Notes: a model not told the origin generated them from the letters alone. A stretch of DNA of 64,000 nt from Nonomuraea sp. NBC_00507 (GCF_036013525.1 NZ_CP107853.1:10912001-10976000); one strand, 5' to 3'; shown: positions 26,308 through 36,884, counted from the stretch's first letter. A program made the numbers and translations.

Positions 26308-27159
26308 CTAGTTTCGGATAATGCGTTCCGCGATGGGAGCGGCCCGGTCGATGGGGATGGCAAAGCCGATGCCGATGTTGCCGCCGCCCCGCCCGGCCGC
26401 GATCGCGGTGTTCACGCCGACGACCTCACCCCGGGCGTTCACCAGCGGTCCGCCCGAGTTGCCCGGGTTGATCGACGCGTCCGTCTGCACGGCCGTCCGC
26501 GGGGCGCCGCCCAGCCGCACCTCGCGGTCCAGCGCGCTGACGATGCCGGCGGTGACCGTGCCCGACAGGCCCAGGGGCGAGCCGATCGCGAGCACCTGGT
26601 CACCGACCGCCAGGTCCCCCGACCTGCCGAGCGTGGCGGGTGTCAGGTCGCCCGGGTACGACACCTCCAGCACGGCCAGGTCCTCGTCGTCGTCCTCGCC
26701 GATCACCTGGGCCGACAGCCGGCGGCCGTCGTTGAGTATCACGGTCACCTGGTCGGAGCCCTGCACCACGTGCGCGTTGGTGAGGATGTGACCGCGATCG
26801 TCCACCACGAACCCCGATCCGCCGCCCCGGCCGACCTCCACCGACACCACGCTGGGCAGCACCCGGGCCGCCGTCGCGCTGAGTCCGCCGAGGCTTGCCG
26901 AGGGGGCGGGCGCCACCCTGGGGAGGGCGGCAGCGGCGGGGGCCGGCTCGGACCCTTCGAAGAGCCGGGCCCCCGCCGCGCCCGCCGCCGCCCCGGTGAC
27001 CGCCGCGACGAGCGCGGCGGCCACCAGCAGGCGTCCCCTGGGCGGGGCCTTGGGTGTCGTCGGGGCCGTTCTGGGCCCCTGCGGAATCGTGACGCCGGGG
27101 CGGTCCTCCACCGGCAGAGTGACGAACTCCGGCCCGCGCGGGTTGCCCAGCCCCCTCAC
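26308..27159 (-). CDS. Membrane-anchored HtrA-like serine protease (S1C)
   Basis: A 283-residue protease, a second paralogue in this window. The cytoplasmic N-terminus is about 43 Pro-rich residues, with one membrane helix at about 44-66 and an Ala/Pro linker. The S1C domain has H130 (TNAHVV), D160 (DEDLAVLEV) and S235 (NPGNSGGPL). No PDZ domain is seen. The start is GTG 27157-27159, overlapping the VWA gene stop by 4 bp (GTGA); a longer open frame upstream is out of phase with real genes. It is encoded between a MoxR/DUF58/VWA set and a two-component pair, suggesting an envelope protein-quality module. Confidence 0.88.
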   Translation of the reverse strand: MRGLGNPRGPEFVTLPVEDRPGVTIPQGPRTAPTTPKAPPRGRLLVAAALVAAVTGAAAGAAGARLFEGSEPAPAAAALPRVAPAPSASLGGLSATAARVLPSVVSVEVGRGGGSGFVVDDRGHILTNAHVVQGSDQVTVILNDGRRLSAQVIGEDDDEDLAVLEVSYPGDLTPATLGRSGDLAVGDQVLAIGSPLGLSGTVTAGIVSALDREVRLGGAPRTAVQTDASINPGNSGGPLVNARGEVVGVNTAIAAGRGGGNIGIGFAIPIDRAAPIAERIIRN

Positions 27160-28097
27160 GGGAGCCTCGAGAACCACAGCATCGACGTCACCGCCGCGAT
27201 CAACGCGAAGATCAAGCCCGCCGCCACGAACCACTGCCATACCTCCTGACGCTCGGTCCGGAAGCCGACCGAGGTGCCGATGTCGTCGTAGACCGCCTGC
27301 AGCTCGTCGCCGCTCGCCGCCTCGTAGAAGCCGCCGCCCGCCGCCTCCGCCATACCGCGCAGCGCCGGGCCGTCCACCGGCACCGGGACCTCGCGTCCAG
27401 ACAGGTTGATGGTGCCGCCGGGCGTGCCGTAGGCGATGGTGGTGACCGGGACGCCCCGGTTGGCCGCCTCCGCCGCGGCGTCGGTGACCGTGCGGCCGGT
27501 GGTGTTGGAGCCGTCCGACAGCAGCACGATGTGCGCGGGCGGCGCCTCCTCCTGCGAGTCGAGGGAGGCGATGGCCTCCAGCGAGGAGTAGACCGCCTCG
27601 CCGATCGCGGTGCCGGAGTCCATGCTGAGCCGGTCGATCGCCATCAGCACCGCCTGCCGGTCCGTGGTCGGCGGCACGGCGATCGAGGCGTTCGACGAGA
27701 ACGACACCAGGCCCAGGTTGAACCGCTCCGGCAGGCCCCGCACGAACTGCCTGGCCGCCTGCTTGGCCGCCTCGAAGCGGTTCGGGGAGACGTCGGTGGC
27801 GCCCATCGACGCGGACACGTCGAACGCCACCATGATCGTCGCGCGCTCCCTGGGCACCGTGACCTCGGCCTGCGGCCGGGCGAAACCCACCACGAGCAGG
27901 GCGAACATCAGCAGCAGCGCCGCCGCCGGCAGGTGCCGCCGCCATCCCGGCCCTGTCGGCGCGACCTTGTCGAGCAGGTCGAGGTTGGTGAAGCGGACGG
28001 CGTACGCGCTGCGCCGCAGCTGCACGATCACGTAGGTGACGGCGAGCAGGGCCACGGGGATGAGCAGCAGCAACCAGATGGGTGCGAGCAAGGTCAT
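27156..28097 (-). CDS. VWA-domain membrane protein (BatA-like)
   Basis: A 313-residue protein with two N-terminal membrane segments (about 5-25 and 55-72), a von Willebrand factor A domain with the metal-site motif DVSAS at 93-97 and a later SDGSN, and a C-terminal membrane helix near 290-308. This is the BatA/YfbK-like architecture found beside MoxR ATPases. Such proteins are thought to act with MoxR as a metal-dependent chaperone or assembly system at the membrane. ATG 28095-28097 overlaps DUF58 by 4 bp. Confidence 0.9.
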   Translation of the reverse strand: MTLLAPIWLLLLIPVALLAVTYVIVQLRRSAYAVRFTNLDLLDKVAPTGPGWRRHLPAAALLLMFALLVVGFARPQAEVTVPRERATIMVAFDVSASMGATDVSPNRFEAAKQAARQFVRGLPERFNLGLVSFSSNASIAVPPTTDRQAVLMAIDRLSMDSGTAIGEAVYSSLEAIASLDSQEEAPPAHIVLLSDGSNTTGRTVTDAAAEAANRGVPVTTIAYGTPGGTINLSGREVPVPVDGPALRGMAEAAGGGFYEAASGDELQAVYDDIGTSVGFRTERQEVWQWFVAAGLIFALIAAVTSMLWFSRLP

Positions 28098-29139
28098 GCC
28101 GCATCACCTCCGCCGGGCGGGCGACCCGTGGCGGGACCGCCCACACTCGGACCGCCCGCACTGGGGCCACCCGCACTGGGGCCACCCGCATTGGGCTCAC
28201 CCGGGCTCGGGGTCGGCGGGCGCGCGGGGAGTGCCGGGCTGGCGGCCAGCGTGGCCAGGCGGCGCTGTCTCATGACGTGCTTGACCAGGTCGCGCACCCA
28301 GTCCCGGTCGGTACGCAGCCGCAGGTGGGTGGCCCCGGCCCGGCGCATCGCCTGCGCGATGGCGTCGCGTTGCCCGGCCGCCGCCTCGGCGTACCTGCGC
28401 CGCAGCCGCGCGCTGGCGGTCGAGACCTCGCGCCGCCGCCCGCTCTCCGGGTCGATCAGCGTCAGGATCCCGACGTTGGGCAGGGTCAGCTCGCGCGGGT
28501 CGAGCACCTCCACGGCCAGCACCTGGTGCCGGGCGGTGAGCTTGCGCAGCGGCAGCTCCCACGTCTCGGGAGGGTCCAGGAAGTCGGACACGACGACCAT
28601 CAGGCCGCGCCGGCGCACCACCCGGCCCAGCTGCTCGGCCGCCACGCCGAGCAGCGGCTCGGCCACCCCAGGCGGCGTGCGGGGCAGCCCGAACGCGGCC
28701 TGCAGCACGGCCATCAGGTGCGGCCGGCCCGTCCTGGCGGGCAACGTCCTGACGCCGCCGCCATGCAGCATGTGGGTGCCGATGCGGTTGCCGGTCCGCT
28801 GGGTGAGGAAGCCGACCGCGGCCAGCGCGGACAGGGCCAGTTCCCGCTTCTCCATCGCCGCGGTGCCGAAGTCCATGCTGGCGGTGGCGTCGAGCAGGGC
28901 CCAGATCTCCAGCTCCCGGTCGGCGACCAGGTCGCGCACGTGGGGCACGTTCGTGCGGGCGGTGACGTTCCAGTCCATCCGCCGCACGTCGTCGTCCGGT
29001 TGGTACGGCCTGGTCTCCGCCGGCTCGCTCCCGGGACCTGGCAGCAGCCCCAGGTGTTCGCCCTGGAGCAGTCCATCCAGCCTCCTGGTGATCGTCAGCT
29101 CGAGCCTGCGCAGCGCGGGCTCTGCCATCAGATACGGCT

Positions 29140-29143
<4 letters not shown>
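28094..29143 (-). CDS. DUF58 domain protein
   Basis: A 349-residue DUF58 protein. The family signature is clear: RPYQPDDDVRRMDWNVTAR (about 45-63) and a VWA-like ALLDATASMDFG (about 82-93). DUF58 proteins are regular partners of MoxR ATPases. The last 35 residues are a low-complexity Gly/Pro/Ser tail built from GGPSA-type repeats encoded by 15-bp tandem repeats at 28137-28211. It overlaps moxR by 4 bp at its start and the VWA gene by 4 bp at its end. Confidence 0.92.
28137..28211. repeat. 15-bp tandem repeat inside the DUF58 gene
   Basis: Five consecutive 15-bp units of the form CCRCCCGCACTGGGG (the first and last diverged) encode the pentapeptide repeat GGPSA/GGPSV near the C-terminus. Units start at 28137, 28152, 28167, 28182 and 28197. 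This is a plausible slippage site with variable tail length. Confidence 0.75.
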
Positions 29144-30149
<1,006 letters not shown>

Positions 30150-30153
<4 letters not shown>

Positions 30154-30296
30154 GGCTGGGTTTCCGTCAGGGGGCAGTCGTCCATGACGACGCGTAGCTC
30201 CAGCGCGCTCGGCTCGGGTTCGGCGAACGCGGCGCTCCCCGTCATCAGCGCTGCGCCTACGGCCAGCAGCACAACAGCGAAACGTGATGTACGCAT
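30150..30296 (-). CDS. 48-residue secreted peptide leading the MoxR operon
   Basis: A small gene: ATG 30294-30296, 48 codons, TGA 30150-30152. It has an AAGGA Shine-Dalgarno directly upstream (AAGGAAACC-ATG). Residues 1-25 look like a Sec signal peptide (MRTSRF, then VVLLAVGAALM, with a likely cleavage after SAAFA). The mature part is about 23 residues, acidic, with a single Cys (VVMDDCPLTE). Its stop overlaps the moxR start (ATGA), the same coupling seen through the whole operon, which supports it being a real gene. No family is recognised. It could be a secreted signal, or a leader that couples translation to moxR. Confidence 0.65.
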
Positions 30297-30420
30297 GGTT
30301 TCCTTGTCCCTCGTATTGGCCTCATATCGGGCTTAGAAGGCATGTCATCAGACGACCGCGAAAACCGGCGTAACCCTCGCCTTTACACGATTTTTCGGTT
30401 GAGCAGGATAGACCTCCGGC

Positions 30421-31338
30421 ATGACGCCCATCCAGCGCTACCTCGCCGAAGAGGTGGCCCACGACCACGCGGACGGCCTCATCCCCCGCCGCGAGGCGCT
30501 GCGGCGGCTCGCACTCATGGGCCTGGGACTGCCCGCCGCCACCGCCCTCCTGGCGGCCTGCGGCGCTCCCGAGGAGGCCGCCGCGCCCACCACAGCGGCG
30601 GCGACCACGCCCGCTCCCGCCCCTACGACGGCGAGCCCGGCGGGGCCCTCGCCGCTGCCGACGGAGGCGATCACGTTCGCCGGGCCCGAGGGCACGACGT
30701 TGCAGGCCGCGTGGGCGGCCGCCGAGGGCGACGCCAAGGGCGCCGTCCTGGTGATCCACGAGAACCGCGGCCTCACCGACCACATCCGCTCGGTCGCCGG
30801 CCGCCTGGCCGCGAGCGGCTACTCGGCCCTGGCTCTCGACCTGCTGTCGCGGGAGGGCGGCACCGCTTCGTTCGCCGACACCGCGCAGGCCACCGCCAAG
30901 CTCGGGGAGATCCAGCCTGAGCGGTTCGTGGCCGACATGAAGGCCGCGGTGGGCGAGCTGGGCCGGCGGGCCGAAGGGGCGAAGCTCGGCATGATGGGCT
31001 TCTGCTTCGGCGGCGGGATGACGTGGTTGCTGCTGTCGTCCGCCGAGCCCCGCCTGGCCGCCGCCGTGCCGTTCTACGGACCGCTGCCGGACAACGCGGA
31101 CATGGCCGGCACCAAGGCCGCCGTCCTCGGGGTGTACGCCGAGCAGGACGACCGGGTGAACGCCACCAGGGACGCTGCCGAGGCCGCCCTGCAGAAGGCC
31201 GGGCTGACGCACGAGATCGTGACGTTCCCCGGCGTGGGGCACGCGTTCTTCAACGACACGGGACAGCGGTACAACGCGCAGGCGGCTTCCCAGGCGTACG
31301 AGCGGGTCCTGGACTGGTTCGGCCGCCACCTGTCCTGA
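30421..31338 (+). CDS. Dienelactone-hydrolase-family lipoprotein (probable Tat substrate)
   Basis: A 305-residue alpha/beta hydrolase. The N-terminus carries a twin-arginine-like PRREALRRLALMG and the lipobox LLAAC with Cys47, so it is probably exported and lipid-anchored. A 35-residue Ala/Pro/Thr linker follows. The hydrolase domain has HENRGL (family motif) and nucleophile elbow GFCFGG with Cys, the usual nucleophile of dienelactone hydrolases, plus a late Asp (EQDDRV) and His (GVGHAFF). Extracellular substrate unknown. It is transcribed away from the MoxR operon with about 120 bp between starts. A strong hairpin follows the stop. Confidence 0.87.
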   Translation: MTPIQRYLAEEVAHDHADGLIPRREALRRLALMGLGLPAATALLAACGAPEEAAAPTTAAATTPAPAPTTASPAGPSPLPTEAITFAGPEGTTLQAAWAAAEGDAKGAVLVIHENRGLTDHIRSVAGRLAASGYSALALDLLSREGGTASFADTAQATAKLGEIQPERFVADMKAAVGELGRRAEGAKLGMMGFCFGGGMTWLLLSSAEPRLAAAVPFYGPLPDNADMAGTKAAVLGVYAEQDDRVNATRDAAEAALQKAGLTHEIVTFPGVGHAFFNDTGQRYNAQAASQAYERVLDWFGRHLS

Positions 31339-31374
31339 TCACCCGGCCCTCCGCAAGAGGTGCCGGTCACCATA

Positions 31375-31407
31375 GGACGGCCACCTCCGCCCAGGAGGTG
31401 GCCGTCC
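31375..31407. terminator. Perfect 14-bp hairpin between convergent genes
   Basis: GGACGGCCACCTCC (31375-31388) and GGAGGTGGCCGTCC (31394-31407) are exact reverse complements around a 5-nt loop. They sit between the convergent stops of the lipoprotein hydrolase (31338) and the M14 peptidase (31420), and probably form a bidirectional terminator. The U-tract is absent, as is common in high-GC actinobacteria. Confidence 0.8.
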
Positions 31408-31419
31408 ATCATGCCCGGA

Positions 31420-34400
31420 TCAGCCGATCAGATACTTCATCACCTTCTTCAAGGTCGCGTTCCGCGCGCCATCGTTGCCCAGTTGCTCCAGCCCGAATCC
31501 CAGCAGCACCGTGTCCTTGGTGGTCACGGCCGCCGTCTTGTCGGCCTGTGCCCGGACGAAGTCGCCGGACCCGGTCGGGCTGCCCGCCGGAGGTCCGGGG
31601 ATCGCCCACGGGCCGAGCCCACTCTCGAAGCCCTCGGAGTCCAGCGTGCCGCCGGTGGTGGTGACCCTGGTGTCGTCCACGAACGCGCCCACCCCCCCGG
31701 TGGACGGGTCGGTCACGTAGCTGATCGACACCTCGACCTGCTGCCCCGCGTAAGCGGACAGGTCGAAGGCGACCTGCTGCCAGCCGCCCGAGTTCTCGGT
31801 GAACCGGTTCCAGGAGCCGCTGGTCCCGGTCGCCGTGCAGGGGTTGCCCGGCGTCAGGTAGTGCAGCAGCCAGGGGTGCTCCTCCAGGAGGAACCCGGCC
31901 TCGCACTCCGTCGGCACCGTGGTGTCCGTGCCGCCGTTGAGGTCCGGCAGCGTCGTCCAGTTGTCCTGGCCGACCGTGTGGGCCTCGACGATGACGTTGT
32001 CGTACCCGGGCTCGGTGTCGAAGGACAGCTGGAACGCCAGCCGCGGCTGCTGCGCCGCCGGCACGGATCCCAGGTTGATCGTCCTGGTCAGCCGCATGTA
32101 CGAGTCGTCGGCGTGCGAGCCCCTGATGTACCACTCCCCCTCGATCGGGTCGAACGGCCCTGGGGTGCCGAGCTGGTAGTCGGCCGCCGGCGCGCCCGTG
32201 AAGCGCGGGAAGTCCGTGCCCATGGGCAGCAGCACCCCGGCCTCGTCCGCCGGGTTGCCGGCGGTGGCCGGCCCGCCGAACGTGCCGCTCGTCCCGGCCA
32301 GCGGGCCCGTGCCGGTGAAGCCGGCGGGGTTCTCGCGCGGGATACGGCCGCCAACGCCGAGGTAGTACTGCGTGAAGTCGTCGGCCAGCAGCAGGCACTC
32401 GTCGAACAGGCCCTGGATGGTGGTGACCACGCAGTCGCCGTCCGGGTTGCCGTCGATGCCGTAGTAGATGCCGCCGACGATGGTGTCGAGAATGCCGTAG
32501 TACGCGGCTGTCTCGCCGGTGTAGAGGAGTCTGCCTCCCTCGTTGAGGTAGTCGCGGATGGCGATCGTCAGATACTGCTGCGACGGCTTGACGTCGGCGT
32601 CGGGAAGGTTGCCGAGCGGGGTGACGGTGACCACGTCTTGTTGGTCCATGGACAGCCGGTTGTCGCCCAGCTCCCACACCAGGCCCTTGAAGTGCGACAA
32701 CACGCCCAGGTGGTGCGGCACGCCCTGGGAGTCCACGTCCCACGTCTCGGACGCGTACCCGGCGGACTTGAGTGCCTGCTGGTACGTCGCGGCGTACTTG
32801 GGCGCGGTCACCGAGGGCGGGTAGTCCGGGTTGAAGCCCGTGTAGTCCTCGTTGGCGATCACCAGCACCTTGGCCGCGGAGTCCTTGGCCAGCGTGTAGG
32901 TGAAGTGCGAGCTGGAGACGACGCCGGCGCCCGGCTTGAAGCCCTGGAACCAGACTTCGACCTTGTCACCCGGTTTCGCCCCGCTCACGGTGCCGCGGTA
33001 CTCGGCGAAGTACAGGTCGTTCTCGCCGCCGTACCGCTCGCCGCCCTTCCATTCGCTCAGCGCCCTGGTCTGCGTCGGGCCGCCGTTGATGCGGAAGCGC
33101 AGCACCTTGCCGAGCAGCGACCGGCGGGCGGTGACCGCCACCGGTTGCGGGTCGCCGTACGAGACGGAGAAGGAGTCCGGCGCGAAGTCGGGCACCGTGC
33201 GCCCGACCACGGAGACGGGCTTGTCCGGCGTGTGCACGGTCTTGGCCGCGGCCAGCGCCAGGGGGATGTTCATGGTGAACTCCTCCTGGATCAGCTCCTC
33301 GTCGTCGGGGAAGGTGAACCCGAGCCCGCCGGCGCAGTCCGCGAGCGTCCACTCGTCATTGGGGTTGCGCTCGGCCGCCGCCTCGCACGTGGACATCTCC
33401 GGCGTGATCGACATGATGCCGCGCAGGTTGGTCATGTGCCCGTCGGTCTCGCCGTTGGTGGTGTAGAGCTCGGCGCCGATGTCCGGGTCGTACGTCGGCA
33501 CCGCCGGGTTCGCGTCGTCGCCCAGCAGGGCCTCGAAGATCAGGTCGTCGGGCGATGGCGTGGCCTGCTGCCAGCCGATGCCGTACAGCAGCAGCATGGC
33601 CGCGGAGTGGTAGTTCAGCATGTACGTGAACCGCACCCGCTTGGTGAGGTTGTCCAGCGCCACGGTCTCCGGCTCGGACTGCGCCGCCGGCCCGCGGTAG
33701 GTCTGGCTGGAGAGGAGACTCGAGGAGCCCTCGTCGTCGTAGCGCCACTTGTAGGCGAAGTTGCGGTTGGGGTCGACGCCGTCGTTGCTGGTGATCTGGC
33801 CGTCGCCGTCGTTGTCACGCAGGTTCTTGCGCCACAGCCGGTTGTCGGGGGTGAAGCTGTAGTCGTAGCCGTCGGGGTTGGCCACCGGCAGGAACCACAG
33901 CTCCGTGGTGTTCACCAGCTGGGTCAGCTCGGCGTTGCTCCCGTAGCCGTTGAGGAAGTGGTGCAGCAGCCGCCGCACCATCTCGGGCGTGATCCACTCA
34001 CGGGCGTGCTGGGCCGCCAGATACAGCATGGCCGGGCGGCTGCCGTCACGCAGCTTGCGCGCGTCCTTGGTCAGCTTGATCGCCGTGATCGGCGTGCCGT
34101 TGAGGCTGTTGCCGATGTTGACGACCTTCGCGATGCCGGGCTTGGCGTTGGCCGCGGCGATGATCTCCTCGCGGAGGCCGCCCGCACCCGCGTACCGCTT
34201 GAAGACCCCGTCGCCCTTCTGCGCGAGCCGCGCCCGGTTCGCGTTCTGGGCGGTGAGGGTGATGCCTTGCTTGGCGAGCGAGTCGGCCAGCGCGGAGGCG
34301 AGGATCACCTCGATGGTGACCTTGCCGTCGGCCCGCTTGACGATCCTCATTTCCTCGCGGTCCACGCCTGCCGCGACGAGCCTGGCCATCTGGTCGGCGG

Positions 34401-34527
34401 TGAGTTCGCCGGTGTAGACGAACACACCGTCGGGTCCTGCCGGTTTCGGCACCGCTGAGGCTGGGGGTGCGGTGACCGAACCGAGTAACAGGAGCATGCC
34501 GGTGAACATGACGAGTATGCGCTTCAT
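31420..34527 (-). CDS. Secreted M14 zinc carboxypeptidase with long C-terminal region
   Basis: A 1035-residue exported protease. Signal peptide MKRILVMFTGMLLLLGS with cleavage near PASA (about residue 25). A propeptide-like region of about 100 residues is followed by the M14 domain: HAREW (zinc His and Glu), substrate-binding NPDGYDY and DPNRNFAYKW, zinc-ligand His in LNYHSA and catalytic Glu in SITPEMST. An immune-inhibitor-A-like C-terminal half follows (VLVIANEDYTGFNPDYPPS, then a jellyroll-like segment with SWNRFTENSGGWQQ). It is probably secreted to digest external protein. The array of glyS terminators lies between it and glyS, so it has its own promoter near 34528-34620. Confidence 0.93.
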   Translation of the reverse strand: MKRILVMFTGMLLLLGSVTAPPASAVPKPAGPDGVFVYTGELTADQMARLVAAGVDREEMRIVKRADGKVTIEVILASALADSLAKQGITLTAQNANRARLAQKGDGVFKRYAGAGGLREEIIAAANAKPGIAKVVNIGNSLNGTPITAIKLTKDARKLRDGSRPAMLYLAAQHAREWITPEMVRRLLHHFLNGYGSNAELTQLVNTTELWFLPVANPDGYDYSFTPDNRLWRKNLRDNDGDGQITSNDGVDPNRNFAYKWRYDDEGSSSLLSSQTYRGPAAQSEPETVALDNLTKRVRFTYMLNYHSAAMLLLYGIGWQQATPSPDDLIFEALLGDDANPAVPTYDPDIGAELYTTNGETDGHMTNLRGIMSITPEMSTCEAAAERNPNDEWTLADCAGGLGFTFPDDEELIQEEFTMNIPLALAAAKTVHTPDKPVSVVGRTVPDFAPDSFSVSYGDPQPVAVTARRSLLGKVLRFRINGGPTQTRALSEWKGGERYGGENDLYFAEYRGTVSGAKPGDKVEVWFQGFKPGAGVVSSSHFTYTLAKDSAAKVLVIANEDYTGFNPDYPPSVTAPKYAATYQQALKSAGYASETWDVDSQGVPHHLGVLSHFKGLVWELGDNRLSMDQQDVVTVTPLGNLPDADVKPSQQYLTIAIRDYLNEGGRLLYTGETAAYYGILDTIVGGIYYGIDGNPDGDCVVTTIQGLFDECLLLADDFTQYYLGVGGRIPRENPAGFTGTGPLAGTSGTFGGPATAGNPADEAGVLLPMGTDFPRFTGAPAADYQLGTPGPFDPIEGEWYIRGSHADDSYMRLTRTINLGSVPAAQQPRLAFQLSFDTEPGYDNVIVEAHTVGQDNWTTLPDLNGGTDTTVPTECEAGFLLEEHPWLLHYLTPGNPCTATGTSGSWNRFTENSGGWQQVAFDLSAYAGQQVEVSISYVTDPSTGGVGAFVDDTRVTTTGGTLDSEGFESGLGPWAIPGPPAGSPTGSGDFVRAQADKTAAVTTKDTVLLGFGLEQLGNDGARNATLKKVMKYLIG

Positions 34528-35006
34528 CGCGCCTCCGAGAAGTCGGCCCCCGAATGCCGCTAGGGATTGCCCGCAATCTCCGTGTACGCCGGACGCTTGT
34601 CAATCATCACGGCCACATCCGGTCAATCCTGATCCAGCCGGAGTCCGGCTCCGTAGAGTCCTGCGAATGGGCGCCGTCGAACCACGGAGCCGGCCAAGCA
34701 TGCGCGCGTAACGGTGGCGCGCCGGTGAGGCGGAGGAGCGTCCCCTGGAGGGCCCTCAGCCGAAGTGCGGCGGGAGGAGCCCACGTGGCCTGCCGTAAAG
34801 GATGGTCTGGCCTTTGCCCGAAAAGCGGCCGCGCGCCGAAAGTACGGCGGACGGCCCTTGCACGAGAAACGGCCGCCCGCCGAAAGTACGGCGGACGGCC
34901 CTTGCACGAGAAACGGCCGCCCGCCGAAAGTACGGCGGACGGCCCTTGCACGAGAAACGGCCGCCCGCCGAAAGTACGGCGGGCGGCCGAACACGACTCC
35001 AAGAAA
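34528..35006. other. 479-bp intergenic region between glyS and the M14 peptidase
   Basis: No gene is supported here. The right third is the 44-bp tandem hairpin array; the left part should hold the M14 peptidase promoter. Long open frames across the array exist only because the repeat lacks stop codons in several frames. Confidence 0.6.
34819..34992. repeat. Four tandem 44-bp units, each a terminator-like hairpin
   Basis: The word GAAAGTACGGCGG starts at 34838, 34882, 34926 and 34970, a strict 44-bp period. In every unit GAAAGTAC is the loop of a GC hairpin. In the unit next to glyS the arms CGGCCGCCCGCC and GGCGGGCGGCCG are perfect over 12 bp; the two middle units have one mismatch and the first is more diverged. 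On the glyS strand each stem is followed by TTTCTC. The position just past the glyS stop (35007) fits an amplified intrinsic terminator. There are no spacers, so it is not a CRISPR array. Confidence 0.85.
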
Positions 35007-36392
35007 TCAGTCGTTGAGGTGCTGGCGCAGGTAGGACTCGACGCCGTCGATGGAGATGCGCTCCTGGGCCATGCTGTCCCGCTCGCGAATCGTCACCGCC
35101 TGGTCTTCCAGCGTGTCGAAGTCGACCGTGATGCAGAACGGCGTGCCGATCTCATCCTGCCGCCGGTAGCGGCGGCCGATGGCGCCCGCGTCGTCGAACT
35201 CGACGTTCCACCGGCGGCGCAGCTGCGCGGCCAGGTCGCGGGCCTTCGGCGACAGGTCGGTGTTGCGCGACAGCGGCAGCACCGCGGCCTTGACCGGGGC
35301 GAGCCGGTGGTCGAGCCGCATGACCGTGCGCTTTTCCATCTGGCCCTTGGCGTTGGGCGCCTCGTCCTCGCTATAGGCGTCCAGCAGGAACGTCAGCGTG
35401 GCCCGGTCGACGCCGGCCGCCGGCTCGATGACATAGGGGACGTAGCGCTCGCCGGTGTCCTGCTCGAAGAAGCTGAGGTCGACGCCCGACGCCTTGGAGT
35501 GGGAGGTCAGGTCGAAGTCGGTGCGGTTGGCGATGCCTTCGAGCTCACCCCACTCAGAACCGGTGAAGTTGAACCGGTATTCGACGTCGACGGTGCGCTT
35601 GGAGTAGTGGGACAACTTTTCCTTGGGGTGCTCGTAGAGCCGGAGGTTGTCCTTGTTGATGCCGAGGTCGGAATACCAGCGGAAGCGCTCGTCGATCCAG
35701 TATTGGTGCCACTCTTCGTCCGTGCCCGGCTTGACGAAGAACTCCATCTCCATCTGCTCGAACTCGCGGGTGCGGAAGATGAAGTTGCCCGGCGTGATCT
35801 CGTTGCGGAACGACTTGCCGATCTGGCCGATGCCGAACGGGATCTTCTTGCGCGCGGACTGCTGCACGTTGAGGTAGTTGATGAAGATGCCCTGCGCGGT
35901 CTCGGGGCGCAGGAAGGCCAGGCCCGACTCGTCCTCGACCGGGCCGAGGAACGTCTTGAGCAGACCGCTGAACTGCCGCGGCTCGGTGAAGGTGCCCTTG
36001 TTGCCGCAGTTGGGGCAGGTGATGTCGGCCAGGCCACCCTCGGGCGTCTTGCCGTTCTTCTCCTCGTACGCCTCGATGAGGTGATCGGCCCGGAACCGCT
36101 TGTGGCAGGACAGGCACTCGGTCAGCGGGTCGGTGAAGGTGTCGACGTGACCGCTGGCCCGCCACACCTCGGGCGCCAGGATGACGCAGGAGTCGAGGCC
36201 GACGATGTCCTCGCGGGCCTGGACCATCGACAGCCACCACTGCCGCTTGACGTTGTTCTTCAGCTCGACACCCAGTGGACCGTAGTCCCACGACGCGCGC
36301 AGTCCGCCGTAGATCTCGCTCGACGGGTAAACGAGCCCGCGGCGTTTGGCGAGGCTGACGATGGTGTCCATGACGTCGGTGCGTCGTGCCAT
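35007..36392 (-). CDS. glyS: Glycine--tRNA ligase (homodimeric class II)
   Basis: A 461-residue glycyl-tRNA synthetase that charges tRNA-Gly in the cytoplasm. The N-terminal [20 protein letters not shown] and [11 protein letters not shown] are typical. The CxxC pairs of the insertion are visible (CLSCHKRF and CPNCGNKG). Class II motif 2 is in [20 protein letters not shown], and the C-terminal anticodon-binding region ends with [21 protein letters not shown]. Normal length for the actinobacterial alpha2 type. Terminator repeats follow. Confidence 0.96.
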   Translation of the reverse strand: MARRTDVMDTIVSLAKRRGLVYPSSEIYGGLRASWDYGPLGVELKNNVKRQWWLSMVQAREDIVGLDSCVILAPEVWRASGHVDTFTDPLTECLSCHKRFRADHLIEAYEEKNGKTPEGGLADITCPNCGNKGTFTEPRQFSGLLKTFLGPVEDESGLAFLRPETAQGIFINYLNVQQSARKKIPFGIGQIGKSFRNEITPGNFIFRTREFEQMEMEFFVKPGTDEEWHQYWIDERFRWYSDLGINKDNLRLYEHPKEKLSHYSKRTVDVEYRFNFTGSEWGELEGIANRTDFDLTSHSKASGVDLSFFEQDTGERYVPYVIEPAAGVDRATLTFLLDAYSEDEAPNAKGQMEKRTVMRLDHRLAPVKAAVLPLSRNTDLSPKARDLAAQLRRRWNVEFDDAGAIGRRYRRQDEIGTPFCITVDFDTLEDQAVTIRERDSMAQERISIDGVESYLRQHLND

Positions 36393-36487
36393 TGTGGTTG
36401 GTTCTCTTTCCGGCTGGAGGTCGGCGAGTGAAATTGGTGAGCTCCCAGCTTAGGGGACGGTCGCACGTTCTCGCGCGCGAGAATTCG

Positions 36488-36781
36488 TCACGCGCCCTCT
36501 ACGTCCTGAATGTAGACGTCCTCGTACGCGCTGGGCTCGTTGACCATGAGAATCATCAACGGATACATCGCCATCCGGGCGGCGGACAGCGCCCTGCGGT
36601 AGAACCCTGCTCCCTCCCACTCGGTGACCAGCGCCCACAGATTGGGCTCGTCCACCGACCGGGCCAGCCGGCCACGCTGGTAGCCCGGCTGGGTGGCGAA
36701 CGTTTCGAGGATCGCGTGGGCCTGCTTGACGAAGTCTTGGGACTGGGACTCTGGAACGGTGTATCTGATCACAGCGAGCAC
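36488..36781 (-). CDS. ABM-domain (antibiotic biosynthesis monooxygenase-like) protein
   Basis: A 97-residue protein with the ferredoxin-like ABM fold: LAVIRYTVPESQSQDFVKQA, then LETFATQPGYQRGRLARSVD and WALVTEWEG. Such proteins act as small oxygenases or heme-degrading enzymes, or are of unknown function; no catalytic residue can be assigned here. Start GTG 36779-36781. It is unlinked to the NRPS cluster, so the family name should not be read as a biosynthetic role. Confidence 0.75.
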   Translation of the reverse strand: MLAVIRYTVPESQSQDFVKQAHAILETFATQPGYQRGRLARSVDEPNLWALVTEWEGAGFYRRALSAARMAMYPLMILMVNEPSAYEDVYIQDVEGA

Positions 36782-36884
36782 GCGACCAGCCTAGAGGCGA
36801 AGCAGGCCCACTACGGGCCCTTAGGCGGGGTGTTCGCCGGCGCATTCCGCGCGGGCGTGCCTGCGGGTCCCGTAGGCTCGGGGC

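Noticed and set aside
27160..28200. N-terminal extension of the HtrA-like protease to 28200
   Set aside because: It reads the VWA gene out of frame; the GTGA overlap at 27156-27159 gives the proper start.
34819..34992. CRISPR array
   Set aside because: Units are contiguous with no unique spacers, and no cas genes are present.
34607..35002. Open frames on both strands running through the 44-bp repeats
   Set aside because: They are open only because the repeat unit lacks stops in several frames; the translated products are the repeat itself, and the hairpin structure explains the sequence better.
36488..36781. Membership of the ABM protein in the NRPS cluster
   Set aside because: It lies about 17 kb away beside glyS; the family name alone does not imply a biosynthetic role.
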